A stretch of DNA of 64,000 nt from Pseudobutyrivibrio xylanivorans. Lineage in GTDB: Bacteria; Bacillota; Clostridia; Lachnospirales; Lachnospiraceae. The translations under genes and the position numbers were made by a program. Where the stretch lies: assembly GCF_008935055.1 (NCBI RefSeq), contig NZ_CP043028.1:2014501-2078500 (forward strand). Reading direction: 5' to 3'. Below the pieces are notes generated by a model. That model searched no databases. It was given only the letters and a program-made list of their open reading frames with translations, and had not been told where the DNA came from. Positions 35,703-42,869 of this stretch are shown here, piece after piece. Every line of letters begins with the position of its first letter. Positions within the stretch are counted from its first letter, which is position 1.

Positions 35703-36881
35703 ATGCCAAATAATGAAATCGTGTTGGAAAACACACCACCTATGGCTGAGCTTGGTTTAATACCACACAAGAGCTGTACAGCCATCGCGGAGAGAGTTAA
35801 TGACTATCTTCTTCAGTGGAGACAGGAACGCAAAAGCGACCAGTCTATCATCACACTTGCAGGCTATCGTAGTGATTCCTACATCGTTGAAGCAGATTGT
35901 CCACGTTTTGGTTCAGGAGAGGCTAAGGGGGAAATTAAGCAGTCTGTCAGAGGTCTTGATTTATACATCCTAGTTGATGTTACAAATTACAGCCTTACTT
36001 ACACTGTTTGTGGCCATGAAAACCACATGAGTCCAGATGATATTTTCTGTGACTTAAAGCGCATTATTGCTGCTGCCATGGGCAAGGCAAAGCGCATCAC
36101 CGTTATTATCCCATTCCTTTACGAAGGACGTCAGCACCGCAGAAGTGGTCGTGAATCACTCGATTGCGCTATGGCACTTCAGGAGCTTGTTAACATGGGC
36201 GTTGATAACATCATCACATTTGATGCTCACGACCCACGTGTTCAGAATGCTATTCCACTTCACAGCTTCGAGACAGTATCTCCTACTTACCAGTTCCTCA
36301 AGGGCATCCTCAAGAACTGCAAGGACTTAAAGCTCGACAATGATAATCTCATGATTATCTCACCTGATGAAGGTGGTACAAAGCGTGCCGTATACATGGC
36401 TTCTGTTTTGGGTGTTAATGTTGGTATGTTCTACAAGCGTCGTGATTACAGCCGCATCGTTGATGGACGTAATCCAATTGTCGCTCACGAATTCCTTGGT
36501 AATGACGTTGCTGGCAAGGACGTTATCATCGTAGATGATATGATTTCTTCAGGCGAGTCAATGATAGATGTAGCTACAGAGCTTAAAAAGCGCAATGCAA
36601 AGCGCATCTTCGTAGTTGCTACATTCGGTCTTTTCACAAACGGCATGGACAAATTTGACAAGGCCGTTGAGGAAGGCATCATCTACAAGGTTGTTACTAC
36701 AAACCTCACATACCTCACAGACGAAGTACTTAACAAGCCATACTTCATCAAGTGCGATATGTCAAAATACATCGCTTACATCATCGATACTCTCAATCAC
36801 GAGTGCTCAATCTCAGAGCTCCTCAACCCATACGGACGTATCGAAAAGCTCATCAACAAATACAAAAACGGCGAATATTAA
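35703..36881 (+). CDS. prs: Ribose-phosphate pyrophosphokinase
   Basis: Prs makes PRPP from ribose-5-phosphate and ATP. The 392-residue protein is longer than the usual ~315 residues, mainly through an N-terminal extension and insertions. Key segments are IPFLYEGRQHRRSGRESLD, VDNIITFDAHDPRVQNAIP, ISPDEGGTKRA and the PRPP loop VIIVDDMISSGESM. The long form with CGHENHMSPDD is a variant I associate with Lachnospiraceae. It is the last gene of the murC-dnaD-dnaC-prs block and is followed by two hairpins. Confidence 0.9.
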   Translation: MPNNEIVLENTPPMAELGLIPHKSCTAIAERVNDYLLQWRQERKSDQSIITLAGYRSDSYIVEADCPRFGSGEAKGEIKQSVRGLDLYILVDVTNYSLTYTVCGHENHMSPDDIFCDLKRIIAAAMGKAKRITVIIPFLYEGRQHRRSGRESLDCAMALQELVNMGVDNIITFDAHDPRVQNAIPLHSFETVSPTYQFLKGILKNCKDLKLDNDNLMIISPDEGGTKRAVYMASVLGVNVGMFYKRRDYSRIVDGRNPIVAHEFLGNDVAGKDVIIVDDMISSGESMIDVATELKKRNAKRIFVVATFGLFTNGMDKFDKAVEEGIIYKVVTTNLTYLTDEVLNKPYFIKCDMSKYIAYIIDTLNHECSISELLNPYGRIEKLINKYKNGEY

Positions 36882-36894
36882 TTTACGAATACTT

Positions 36895-36928
36895 GGCGGC
36901 TTCCTGTGTATCAGGGGCCGCTATTTTT
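36895..36928 (+). terminator. Terminator of prs
   Basis: GGCGGC (36895-36900) pairs with GCCGCT (to 36922) with wobble extension toward the loop, followed by ATTTTT. It is nearly the mirror image of the converging terminator at 40518-40548; the IS110 copy lies between them. Confidence 0.75.
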
Positions 36929-36963
36929 CTGCCCTGTAACACTAGGTTGCAAGGGCAGAAAAA
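36924..36963. terminator. Second, bidirectional hairpin abutting the IS110 left end
   Basis: TTTTTCTGCCCT (36924-36935) and AGGGCAGAAAAA (36952-36963) are perfect 12-bp reverse complements. Their A and T outer ends suit termination in either direction. The right arm runs straight into the sequence shared by both IS110 copies. Confidence 0.65.
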
Positions 36964-37044
36964 CCTGCTAAGAAAAGTCAAGCGTAAATTGCTTTTCCCA
37001 GCAGATTTTCTTTTTGCCCTATTCTTATTATTTTTGTGCACACT

Positions 37045-37069
37045 AAAAAGGCTGACTTTCATCAGCCAA
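37045..37069 (-). terminator. Terminator of the IS110 copy 1 recombinase
   Basis: GGCTGA (37050-37055) and TCAGCC (37062-37067) form a hairpin followed by TTTTT on the minus strand. An equivalent but different hairpin is present in copy 2. Confidence 0.7.
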
Positions 37070-37092
37070 TAATAAGCTGTATTTTCTACTTT

Positions 37093-38295
37093 TTATGCTT
37101 TGTAAACTTCGCTTACACGAGCGTAGTAAATTCGCAGAAACTTATTTAGTCCTGCTATCTTAGCCTGACGTTTAGATTTCCCTTCGGCCTCTTTCTTTAG
37201 AATAAACCGGTATACCGCATCATCCTCTGGAGCTTTGTGCGTTTTTAAAACTCTCATTGTCTCATAACCAATCTTGCGCAGTAGCTTTGAACCACGTTTG
37301 CTAATCTTTCGATTAGTTCCCACAAATTGGCCGGACTCATATGGCGGTGCATCTATACCTGCAAATGCAATAAGCGCCTTACCACTATGAAATCTTCTTA
37401 TATCGCCTATCTCCGCAATCAGTTTAGGTGCCAAGACATCCCCAACACCTCCCATCGCTCGTACAGTTTCATATTCAGGAAGTGTCTTTGCCAGTTCTTT
37501 CATTCGTGTTATTATCTTCAGTAAGGTACTGTCGATTTCTCGAAGTACCCTTACTGCTTCCAATACCAGCATTTTGGTCGATGGGGTATTGGCAGGCAAT
37601 GTCGGGATACCATCAGATGCAAGATCATAAAGCGTAGCTGCTTTTGATCGGTTCTGGTGGTATTTCTTTTCGGCAGCCCAGGAAATATAATCCTCAATAA
37701 AATCTTCTTTGGTCATCGCCGTTATATTATCGAAATGCCAGTACCTCTCTACGAAATCACTTAGTTTGTCCTTCCCGCTGCTCTCATTCCAACTGTGAAA
37801 CTCCTTCTTTACTCCTGGCATTGTATAATCCAGCATATGCGTTAATTCAAGCAGTGCCTTTACGTGAAGCTCCATGTAATGGCAATACTGCCTTCCCAAA
37901 AGCTTTAGTTCTGAGTACACATCATCACTTCCTTGATGGTTTTCCAAGCGATACCAGTTATCAATTCCATAGTTCGCGATAGTGATTGAATCCTGCTTAT
38001 CGGTCTTTACTCTTCTAAGCCCTCTGGATGCATACTCCTTCATTTCAAAAGGATTGATCACAGTCACAAAAAAGTTCTGGTCTTGAAGCGCTGACAACAT
38101 TGGCAAATGATATATGCCGGTTGCCTCCATAACTATACGAATTTCTCCATCCAGCCGCTGAATCATTTGAATCAGATTCTTCAACTCACTCTCTGTGTGC
38201 ATTACCTCAAATGGGCTTGCGACAATCTCTCCATAAGGTTTCAGTATACACACTGTACTTTTCTCCTTTGAAACATCAATACCTACGCTGATCAT
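37093..38295 (-). CDS. IS110-family DEDD recombinase (copy 1)
   Basis: In this 400-residue protein, the N-terminal RuvC-like DEDD domain begins MISVGIDVSKEKSTVCILKP with Asp7 and continues with VMEATGIYHLP and VKTDKQDSITIANYG. The C-terminal Tnp domain has VRAMGGVGDVLAPKLIAEIG and FVGTNRKISKRGSKLLRK, where the Ser of KRGS is the likely nucleophile. It is preceded by GGAGG. The frame is intact, but the guide RNA region upstream is broken, so it may act only in trans or with another copy's RNA. It is clearly homologous to copy 2 along its length. Confidence 0.93.
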   Translation of the reverse strand: MISVGIDVSKEKSTVCILKPYGEIVASPFEVMHTESELKNLIQMIQRLDGEIRIVMEATGIYHLPMLSALQDQNFFVTVINPFEMKEYASRGLRRVKTDKQDSITIANYGIDNWYRLENHQGSDDVYSELKLLGRQYCHYMELHVKALLELTHMLDYTMPGVKKEFHSWNESSGKDKLSDFVERYWHFDNITAMTKEDFIEDYISWAAEKKYHQNRSKAATLYDLASDGIPTLPANTPSTKMLVLEAVRVLREIDSTLLKIITRMKELAKTLPEYETVRAMGGVGDVLAPKLIAEIGDIRRFHSGKALIAFAGIDAPPYESGQFVGTNRKISKRGSKLLRKIGYETMRVLKTHKAPEDDAVYRFILKKEAEGKSKRQAKIAGLNKFLRIYYARVSEVYKA

Positions 38296-38309
38296 ACATA
38301 ACCTCCTAT

Positions 38310-38401
38310 ACTTGAATTAGTAATTGTTTACCACCCACACTTATTACCATTCATTTTAGTTGGTTACACGGGAGCTTATCCCTACCTGCTTAAGCGAATA
38401 C
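38310..38401 (-). ncRNA. Bridge RNA of IS110 copy 1, 3' (donor-loop) part, severed
   Basis: This segment aligns with 61755-61846 of copy 2. It keeps the putative donor-loop guides: on the minus strand TTAAGCAGGTAGGGA resembles the IS end TTAGCAGG, and AATGGTAATAAG resembles the other end TATGGTACTAA. A GGGA/TCCC hairpin is visible. It is now 1.96 kb away from its target-loop half because of the ISLre2-type insertion. Confidence 0.6.
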
Positions 38402-38410
38402 TTATAATAA
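38402..38410. repeat. 9-bp target duplication, left copy
   Basis: TTATAATAA here is repeated exactly at 40366-40374 on the other side of the nested element. Copy 2 of the IS110 has a single TTATAATAA at the same place (61847-61855), showing the empty site. Confidence 0.9.
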
Positions 38411-38521
38411 GGCTAGAGTAAAATTTTTATCGGAAAATTAAACAAATAAAAAAAGAACATCCTCTTTTGTGATAAATTATTGATTTGCGAAAACAATAAA
38501 ACAAGGGAGGATGTTCTTTTT

Positions 38522-40015
38522 ATGGAAGAAATTATAAAGTATTTCGCAGATGTTTTCATCACAAATTTATATGATGCTAAGATTGATTTTTATAAGAATC
38601 CACAGTCTTTAGCTGAATTGGTCATTGCAACTAAGAAGGAAACAGATGAGTTAGGACGATTATTTATTCAATCTGTGTTGCAGGAAATGGATATACTTCT
38701 AAAGGAATTACCAAAGAGAAAACGCCTATGGAATGTTGAACATAAAGCTGATGCGAGACAGGTTCTTACAACTCTTGGAAGAGTTACTTTTACAAGAGCA
38801 CTATACGTTTCAAAGAACACTAATTCAGATGAGAAGGAAGAATTATGCTATCTGTTAGATAAGTTGATTGGTCTAGGCGATAATCAGCAGATGACAGAAG
38901 ACGTTATGGCGAACATTTATAGTGAAGCTGTTCAGACTTCATATCGGAAGGCTGGTGAGGTAGCATCTATTCCTGAAGGGGTTACTAAAACAACTGTAAA
39001 AAATCTGCTTCATAAAACAAAATTCCCAAAGAATTTCCAGATTCCCGAAATTAAAAAGGAAGTGGATTATTTATATATAGATGCAGATGAGGATCACTAT
39101 CATCTCCAGTTTAAGGATGTGCGTGGTGATTTGGAGTACAACGATTATGGCAGAAAGCTAAATGGTTCTATTAATAAGATTATCTACGTATTTGAAGGAA
39201 TAGAGCCTGAAGCACCGAGAAGTAAACGAAATAGACTTGTTGGAACACACTATTTTTGTCGTGGAGATGAACAGGACAATAAAGAGTTATGGAAGGAAGT
39301 TTTTGATTATGTAGAGGCAACATATGATGTAGAAAAAATAAAGAAAATATATATAAATGCTGACGGAGGAGCATGGATAAAAACTGGATATAGAGGTTTA
39401 GCCAATGTAACATTTGTATTAGATGAATTTCATATATCAGAGCATGTTTCTAGAATGATTTCACACATGAAGGATTCTAAAGATGATGTAAGGATTGAAA
39501 TATATAAAACGATAAGAAGCAAAACAAATGCTGATTTTCTAAAACTGGTTGATAGATTAAAAGAATACACTTCCTCAGAAAATATACTTGCAAAAATATC
39601 GGCATCAGCTGATTACATAAGTTCAAATTGGATGGCAGCTAAATATCGCTTAAGAAAACATGAAGGAGTGTTGGCTTGTTCGGCAGAAGGGCATGTATAT
39701 CATGTGTTATCTAGTAGAATGAGTACGCAAGCGATGGGTTGGAGTAAACATGGAGCAAATCAGATGGCTCGTCTGCGTGAGTATTATTATAACGATGAAG
39801 ACATGCTTGAACTTGCAAAATTCCAAAAAGAAGAACTGCCGATGGCAGCGGGGGCAAAAGAAGTTATATTGACTGCTAATGATGTCCTGGCATCAGAAAA
39901 AAACAAGAGAAGTCAGCTATTGCGAGAATACGGTAAATATTCAGAGGCAATTCATTCAAGCATGAGTGTTCAAAATAGTAAGCAGCTATTGTTTATGTTG
40001 AATGGAAAGCTGTAA
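38522..40015 (+). CDS. ISLre2-family transposase (UPF0236 type)
   Basis: The protein is 497 residues from the ATG at 38522 (MEEIIKYF), with AGGGAGG 12 nt upstream; an in-frame TTG at 38480 lies before that site and is less likely. DDE-type segments are visible in LYIDADEDHYHLQFKDV, YINADGGAWIKTG and VLDEFHISEHVSRM. The central RGDLEYNDYGRKL and the C-terminal GWSKHGANQMARLREYYYN match UPF0236 proteins. Base composition is more AT-rich than neighbouring genes, consistent with recent arrival. Confidence 0.9.
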   Translation: MEEIIKYFADVFITNLYDAKIDFYKNPQSLAELVIATKKETDELGRLFIQSVLQEMDILLKELPKRKRLWNVEHKADARQVLTTLGRVTFTRALYVSKNTNSDEKEELCYLLDKLIGLGDNQQMTEDVMANIYSEAVQTSYRKAGEVASIPEGVTKTTVKNLLHKTKFPKNFQIPEIKKEVDYLYIDADEDHYHLQFKDVRGDLEYNDYGRKLNGSINKIIYVFEGIEPEAPRSKRNRLVGTHYFCRGDEQDNKELWKEVFDYVEATYDVEKIKKIYINADGGAWIKTGYRGLANVTFVLDEFHISEHVSRMISHMKDSKDDVRIEIYKTIRSKTNADFLKLVDRLKEYTSSENILAKISASADYISSNWMAAKYRLRKHEGVLACSAEGHVYHVLSSRMSTQAMGWSKHGANQMARLREYYYNDEDMLELAKFQKEELPMAAGAKEVILTANDVLASEKNKRSQLLREYGKYSEAIHSSMSVQNSKQLLFMLNGKL

Positions 40016-40023
40016 AAAGGAAA

Positions 40024-40041
40024 CAACACCTGACGGTGTTG
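40024..40041 (+). terminator. Hairpin after the ISLre2 transposase
   Basis: CAACACC pairs with GGTGTTG a few bases downstream, just after the transposase stop codon at 40015. The T-run is poor. Confidence 0.45.
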
Positions 40042-40065
40042 CCTTTAATAAACGTGCTTCGCACA

Positions 40066-40203
40066 AACCTAATCTTTCATTTGCTTGATTTACAGTGTAT
40101 CTGCCCAGAAATGGGAGTCAAGGATGCTACGCACCGAAGGCTGAAGTCCTTGACACCCATTTCAAGGCAGATAAAATATCAACAAGCAAACGAAGGATTA
40201 ATT
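40066..40203. repeat. Long imperfect hairpin in the 3' region of the ISLre2 element
   Basis: From outside in, CCTAATC/GGATTA, TTTGCTTG/CAAGCAAA, ATCTGCC/GGCAGAT, AATGGG/CCCATT and TCAAGGA/TCCTTGA pair in order around a loop at 40125-40146. This gives a folded stretch of about 138 nt within the otherwise non-coding 40016-40365. I recognise no RNA family and no open frame there. Confidence 0.6.
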
Positions 40204-40365
40204 GTCGTACAAAAAAGTACGGCTTTTAAACCAAAATCAGAGGGCTGCGGAGCAGGGCTTCCTTTTAGAATAGAAAAATAGTAAGATAATCACAAATCTA
40301 ATTCTTGTCACAAAAACACAGGGATAGTCTTTTCTGTGATTTCCGAGTACAAATTTACGCTGCCC

Positions 40366-40512
40366 TTATAATAAGGGGTTGGTTGACAGTTTTTGTTGCC
40401 GGATGTGATAATCCAAAAAGCGGCTCGCCATACCAATTACTCCCCTTATTATAAAAAAATAAGTGCAGATGTCAGAGTTAATTACTCTCTAACAACTACA
40501 CTTTTATGGTAC
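40366..40512 (-). ncRNA. Bridge RNA of IS110 copy 1, 5' (target-loop) part, severed
   Basis: This aligns with 61847-61991 of copy 2. On the minus strand it holds the 5' stem-loop (GTTAGAG...CTCTGAC) and then the 13-bp stem that encloses the target loop; its 3' arm is interrupted by the insertion. The loop at 40415-40426 reads AAAAAGCGGCTC on the plus strand, matching 10 of 12 bases of the right flank AAATAGCGGCCC (40514-40525). The loop in copy 2 differs and matches its own flank instead. Confidence 0.65.
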
Positions 40513-40517
40513 TAAAT

Positions 40518-40548
40518 AGCGGCCCCACAAAAATAGTGGAAAGCCGCC
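40518..40548 (-). terminator. Terminator of the LtaS-like gene, truncated at its T-tract by IS110
   Basis: On the minus strand GGCGGCTTTCCAC pairs with GTGGGGCCGCT around a short T-rich loop, 15 bp after the gene's stop codon. The T-tract (ATTT) is broken by the IS110 end, leaving AG and then IS sequence. Confidence 0.8.
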
Positions 40549-40563
40549 TAATATTTGCATAGT

Positions 40564-42744
40564 TTATTCGCCGTCGTCTGCGCTGTCAGCTTCTTCGATT
40601 TCGTTTTCTTCTTCCTCTACGTAGTTTGGATCGTAAACTACATATTCGTTGGACTCACGGAAGATTGTATTCGAGCTACCAACCTGGCAGACTTTTATTT
40701 TGTCTCCGTTCTTTACATCTGAGGCCTTTATTGTAAGCACCTGACCAGATTCATATTTGGTAGAAACCTGCTCATCGTTTACATATACCTTTGACCACTT
40801 GGTAAACTCATCACCATAGATATGAAGCTTTCCATTGAAGAAGTATGCTTTATCTATTGTTACCTCGTTTACGCCCATGATAATGTCGCTAGGCTTGTAT
40901 TCTGTGCCTGCCTGATAAGTATAACGGTTGCCGTACATGATGTCATACTGGAGCATTCTCAAGTCACTCATGTAGTCGTTAGTTCCATACTGCTTGCCTT
41001 CAGCCATCGCTGTCTGATGGTATCCATTGATGTTTCCATTGTGGATTCCAAGTCTGTTTAAATACTCTGAAACAAGCTGATATGTGGTCAAATCCTGGTC
41101 CTGTTTTTCCATTCCGAAATTATTCCAGGTAAAATACTTTGTCTTGTATAAATCTCCTGTAGCAATCTCGTCAGCTGTAAGACCCATAGTTGGAAGATGA
41201 TCGCCAAACATGATAACGATTGTGTCTTCGCCACGCTCATCAAAAGCCTGGATATACTGCTTTATGAAGTCATCAACGTTGTGAATTCTGTTTACATAAT
41301 ATGACCACGCATAATTCTGACCTTCAGTCTTTCCCTGAGCCTTTACCTTGATCTCTGGGTCCTTCTCAACCTCATACTCTGGATATGAACCGTGCCCCTC
41401 AACAGTGATAGTGTATACAAAATCGCTGCCCTCTGTGGTATCCATGGCGTCCATAGTAGCCTGAAGAAGGATATCATCTGTTGGCCAGTTGCCAAGTGGA
41501 GTATATTCTGTAATATCCAAAAGCTCCTTTGATGTAAAGGTATCAAATCCCATCTGGGAGAAGGCATTCTTTCTTGAGTAGAAGTTACCACCATTGTTGT
41601 GAACAACATGAGTGCCATAGCCAAGCTCAGAAAGAACATCTGCGTAGCTCTCAACATCAACCTGCTTAAGAATTGTCTTCTGTGGATACTCACCTGGGCC
41701 AAAGAAGCCACAACTGAGACCTGTAAGCACCTCAAACTCTGAATTACAAGTACCTGCACCAACTACAGGAACAATGCAGTGTCCCGTAGAATAGTTCTGT
41801 TCCAGTGAGTGAATGAAAGGAATTGGGTCTTCGCTGGTCTCAAGGAACTTGCACTCGCTTACATCATAGAAGGATTCCAAAAGAATAACTACGATGTTAG
41901 GACGTGTTCCATCAGCAGTCTGTAATGTTTGGATGTAGGCTCCATCCTTCTCAACAATCGAATTAATTTTTGACTCTGAATAACCAAATGGTCTGTTCAT
42001 ACCTCTGTCTAATACTGAGGTAGAGAAACCATATAAATAACCGTAATCCAAATATCCCTGAGCAAGATTTCCGAAATATGATGTCATGACACCGGAATTT
42101 CTAAGCAATATTGTTGATGGGTAAAGAGAAACAAAAAGTGCAACCACAAGTATCAGTCTCTGCCAGAATGGTTTTACATCCTGCTTCTTTGGACCTTTTA
42201 TCGCATACAGCACCATCAATATTATAAAAATAATGAGAGCAACAATAGCTAACATAGCCTGCTGTGCTGAGAAGTAGTTGGAATCCTGCATTGTCAGCAG
42301 GTCTCCAATCATATAAAGGTCAGTGTATCCAAATGGTGATACACGATTCAACAGAATCACACAGTTTATAATTCCAAGGATAATGAAGAACATACTGATG
42401 AAAACTCTCCACCATCCACGTCTGCGGCTAAGGAACACAATTGAAAGTGCTACAAATACACAGTATGAATTAAAAAGATATGGACCTGTATGATGAACTA
42501 CAAAACCGCAAGCTGCCGCAAATGAATGTCTAGATAGCCATTCCATAATAAATATAATCAGAAGGGAAAGCGGAATCTGCATCCAGAATGCACTCTTGTC
42601 CCAAAGCTGCATCCATTTCTTATGGAATTTTCCATTCAGATAACCCTGAACAGCCTTTGAGTTTGCGAGCTTTATAAAAGGCTTTTTTATATTATCTCCA
42701 AGCCAGTGAAAACCCGATTTGATTTTACCTAATAGCTTTTTCAT
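40564..42744 (-). CDS. LTA synthase-like membrane sulfatase-fold enzyme
   Basis: The protein is 726 residues from the ATG at 42744 (MKKLLGKIKSGF), with CGGAGG just upstream. About five membrane helices lie in residues ~50-240. An extracellular alkaline-phosphatase-like domain (about 290-600) has NIVVILLESFYDVS, GAGTCNSEFEVLTGL with the probable nucleophile Thr, VVHNNGGNFY and FGDHLPTMG, all metal-binding landmarks of LtaS. A C-terminal beta domain (about 640-700) and an acidic tail (EEEENEIEEADSADDGE) are extras. LtaS polymerises glycerol-phosphate from phosphatidylglycerol outside the cell. The extra C-terminus suggests a variant substrate. Confidence 0.88.
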   Translation of the reverse strand: MKKLLGKIKSGFHWLGDNIKKPFIKLANSKAVQGYLNGKFHKKWMQLWDKSAFWMQIPLSLLIIFIMEWLSRHSFAAACGFVVHHTGPYLFNSYCVFVALSIVFLSRRRGWWRVFISMFFIILGIINCVILLNRVSPFGYTDLYMIGDLLTMQDSNYFSAQQAMLAIVALIIFIILMVLYAIKGPKKQDVKPFWQRLILVVALFVSLYPSTILLRNSGVMTSYFGNLAQGYLDYGYLYGFSTSVLDRGMNRPFGYSESKINSIVEKDGAYIQTLQTADGTRPNIVVILLESFYDVSECKFLETSEDPIPFIHSLEQNYSTGHCIVPVVGAGTCNSEFEVLTGLSCGFFGPGEYPQKTILKQVDVESYADVLSELGYGTHVVHNNGGNFYSRKNAFSQMGFDTFTSKELLDITEYTPLGNWPTDDILLQATMDAMDTTEGSDFVYTITVEGHGSYPEYEVEKDPEIKVKAQGKTEGQNYAWSYYVNRIHNVDDFIKQYIQAFDERGEDTIVIMFGDHLPTMGLTADEIATGDLYKTKYFTWNNFGMEKQDQDLTTYQLVSEYLNRLGIHNGNINGYHQTAMAEGKQYGTNDYMSDLRMLQYDIMYGNRYTYQAGTEYKPSDIIMGVNEVTIDKAYFFNGKLHIYGDEFTKWSKVYVNDEQVSTKYESGQVLTIKASDVKNGDKIKVCQVGSSNTIFRESNEYVVYDPNYVEEEENEIEEADSADDGE

Positions 42745-42869
42745 GAAACCTCCGATAAGCCATAAATATCTATAATATAGTAGTAATAGATTAATCAAAT
42801 GATTAGTGCTACAATAATCCCACGGATTATAACACTTTATTTTTTATTAAGCAAGAAAGCGAGCCCCTT

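Larger units (their letters stand above)
38411..40365 (+). mobile_element. ISLre2-family insertion sequence (1,955 bp)
   Basis: The ends GGCTAGAGTAAA (38411 on) and GGGCAGCGTAAA (reading inward from 40365) belong to imperfect terminal inverted repeats matching at 19 of 26 positions. A perfect 9-bp target duplication flanks it, which fits what is known of ISLre2 elements. It carries one transposase gene and about 350 bp of 3' non-coding DNA with a long hairpin. Confidence 0.88.
36966..40512 (-). mobile_element. IS110-family element, copy 1, interrupted by an ISLre2-family element
   Basis: Comparison with copy 2 places the shared ends at CCTGCTAA (starting 36964) and ATGGTACTAAA (ending 40516); a CT dinucleotide at each end (36965-36966, 40512-40513) is the probable core. 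Without the nested 1,955-bp element and its duplicated 9 bp, the IS is about 1.58 kb, normal for IS110. It has no terminal inverted repeats. It holds one recombinase gene, a terminator at 37045-37069 and an upstream bridge-RNA region, now split. Boundaries are accurate to a few bases. Confidence 0.85.

Noticed and set aside
36895..40548. GGCGGC/GCCGCT hairpins as terminal inverted repeats of the IS110 element
   Set aside because: The sequence shared with copy 2 stops before these hairpins, and IS110 elements lack such repeats; they are terminators of the flanking convergent genes.
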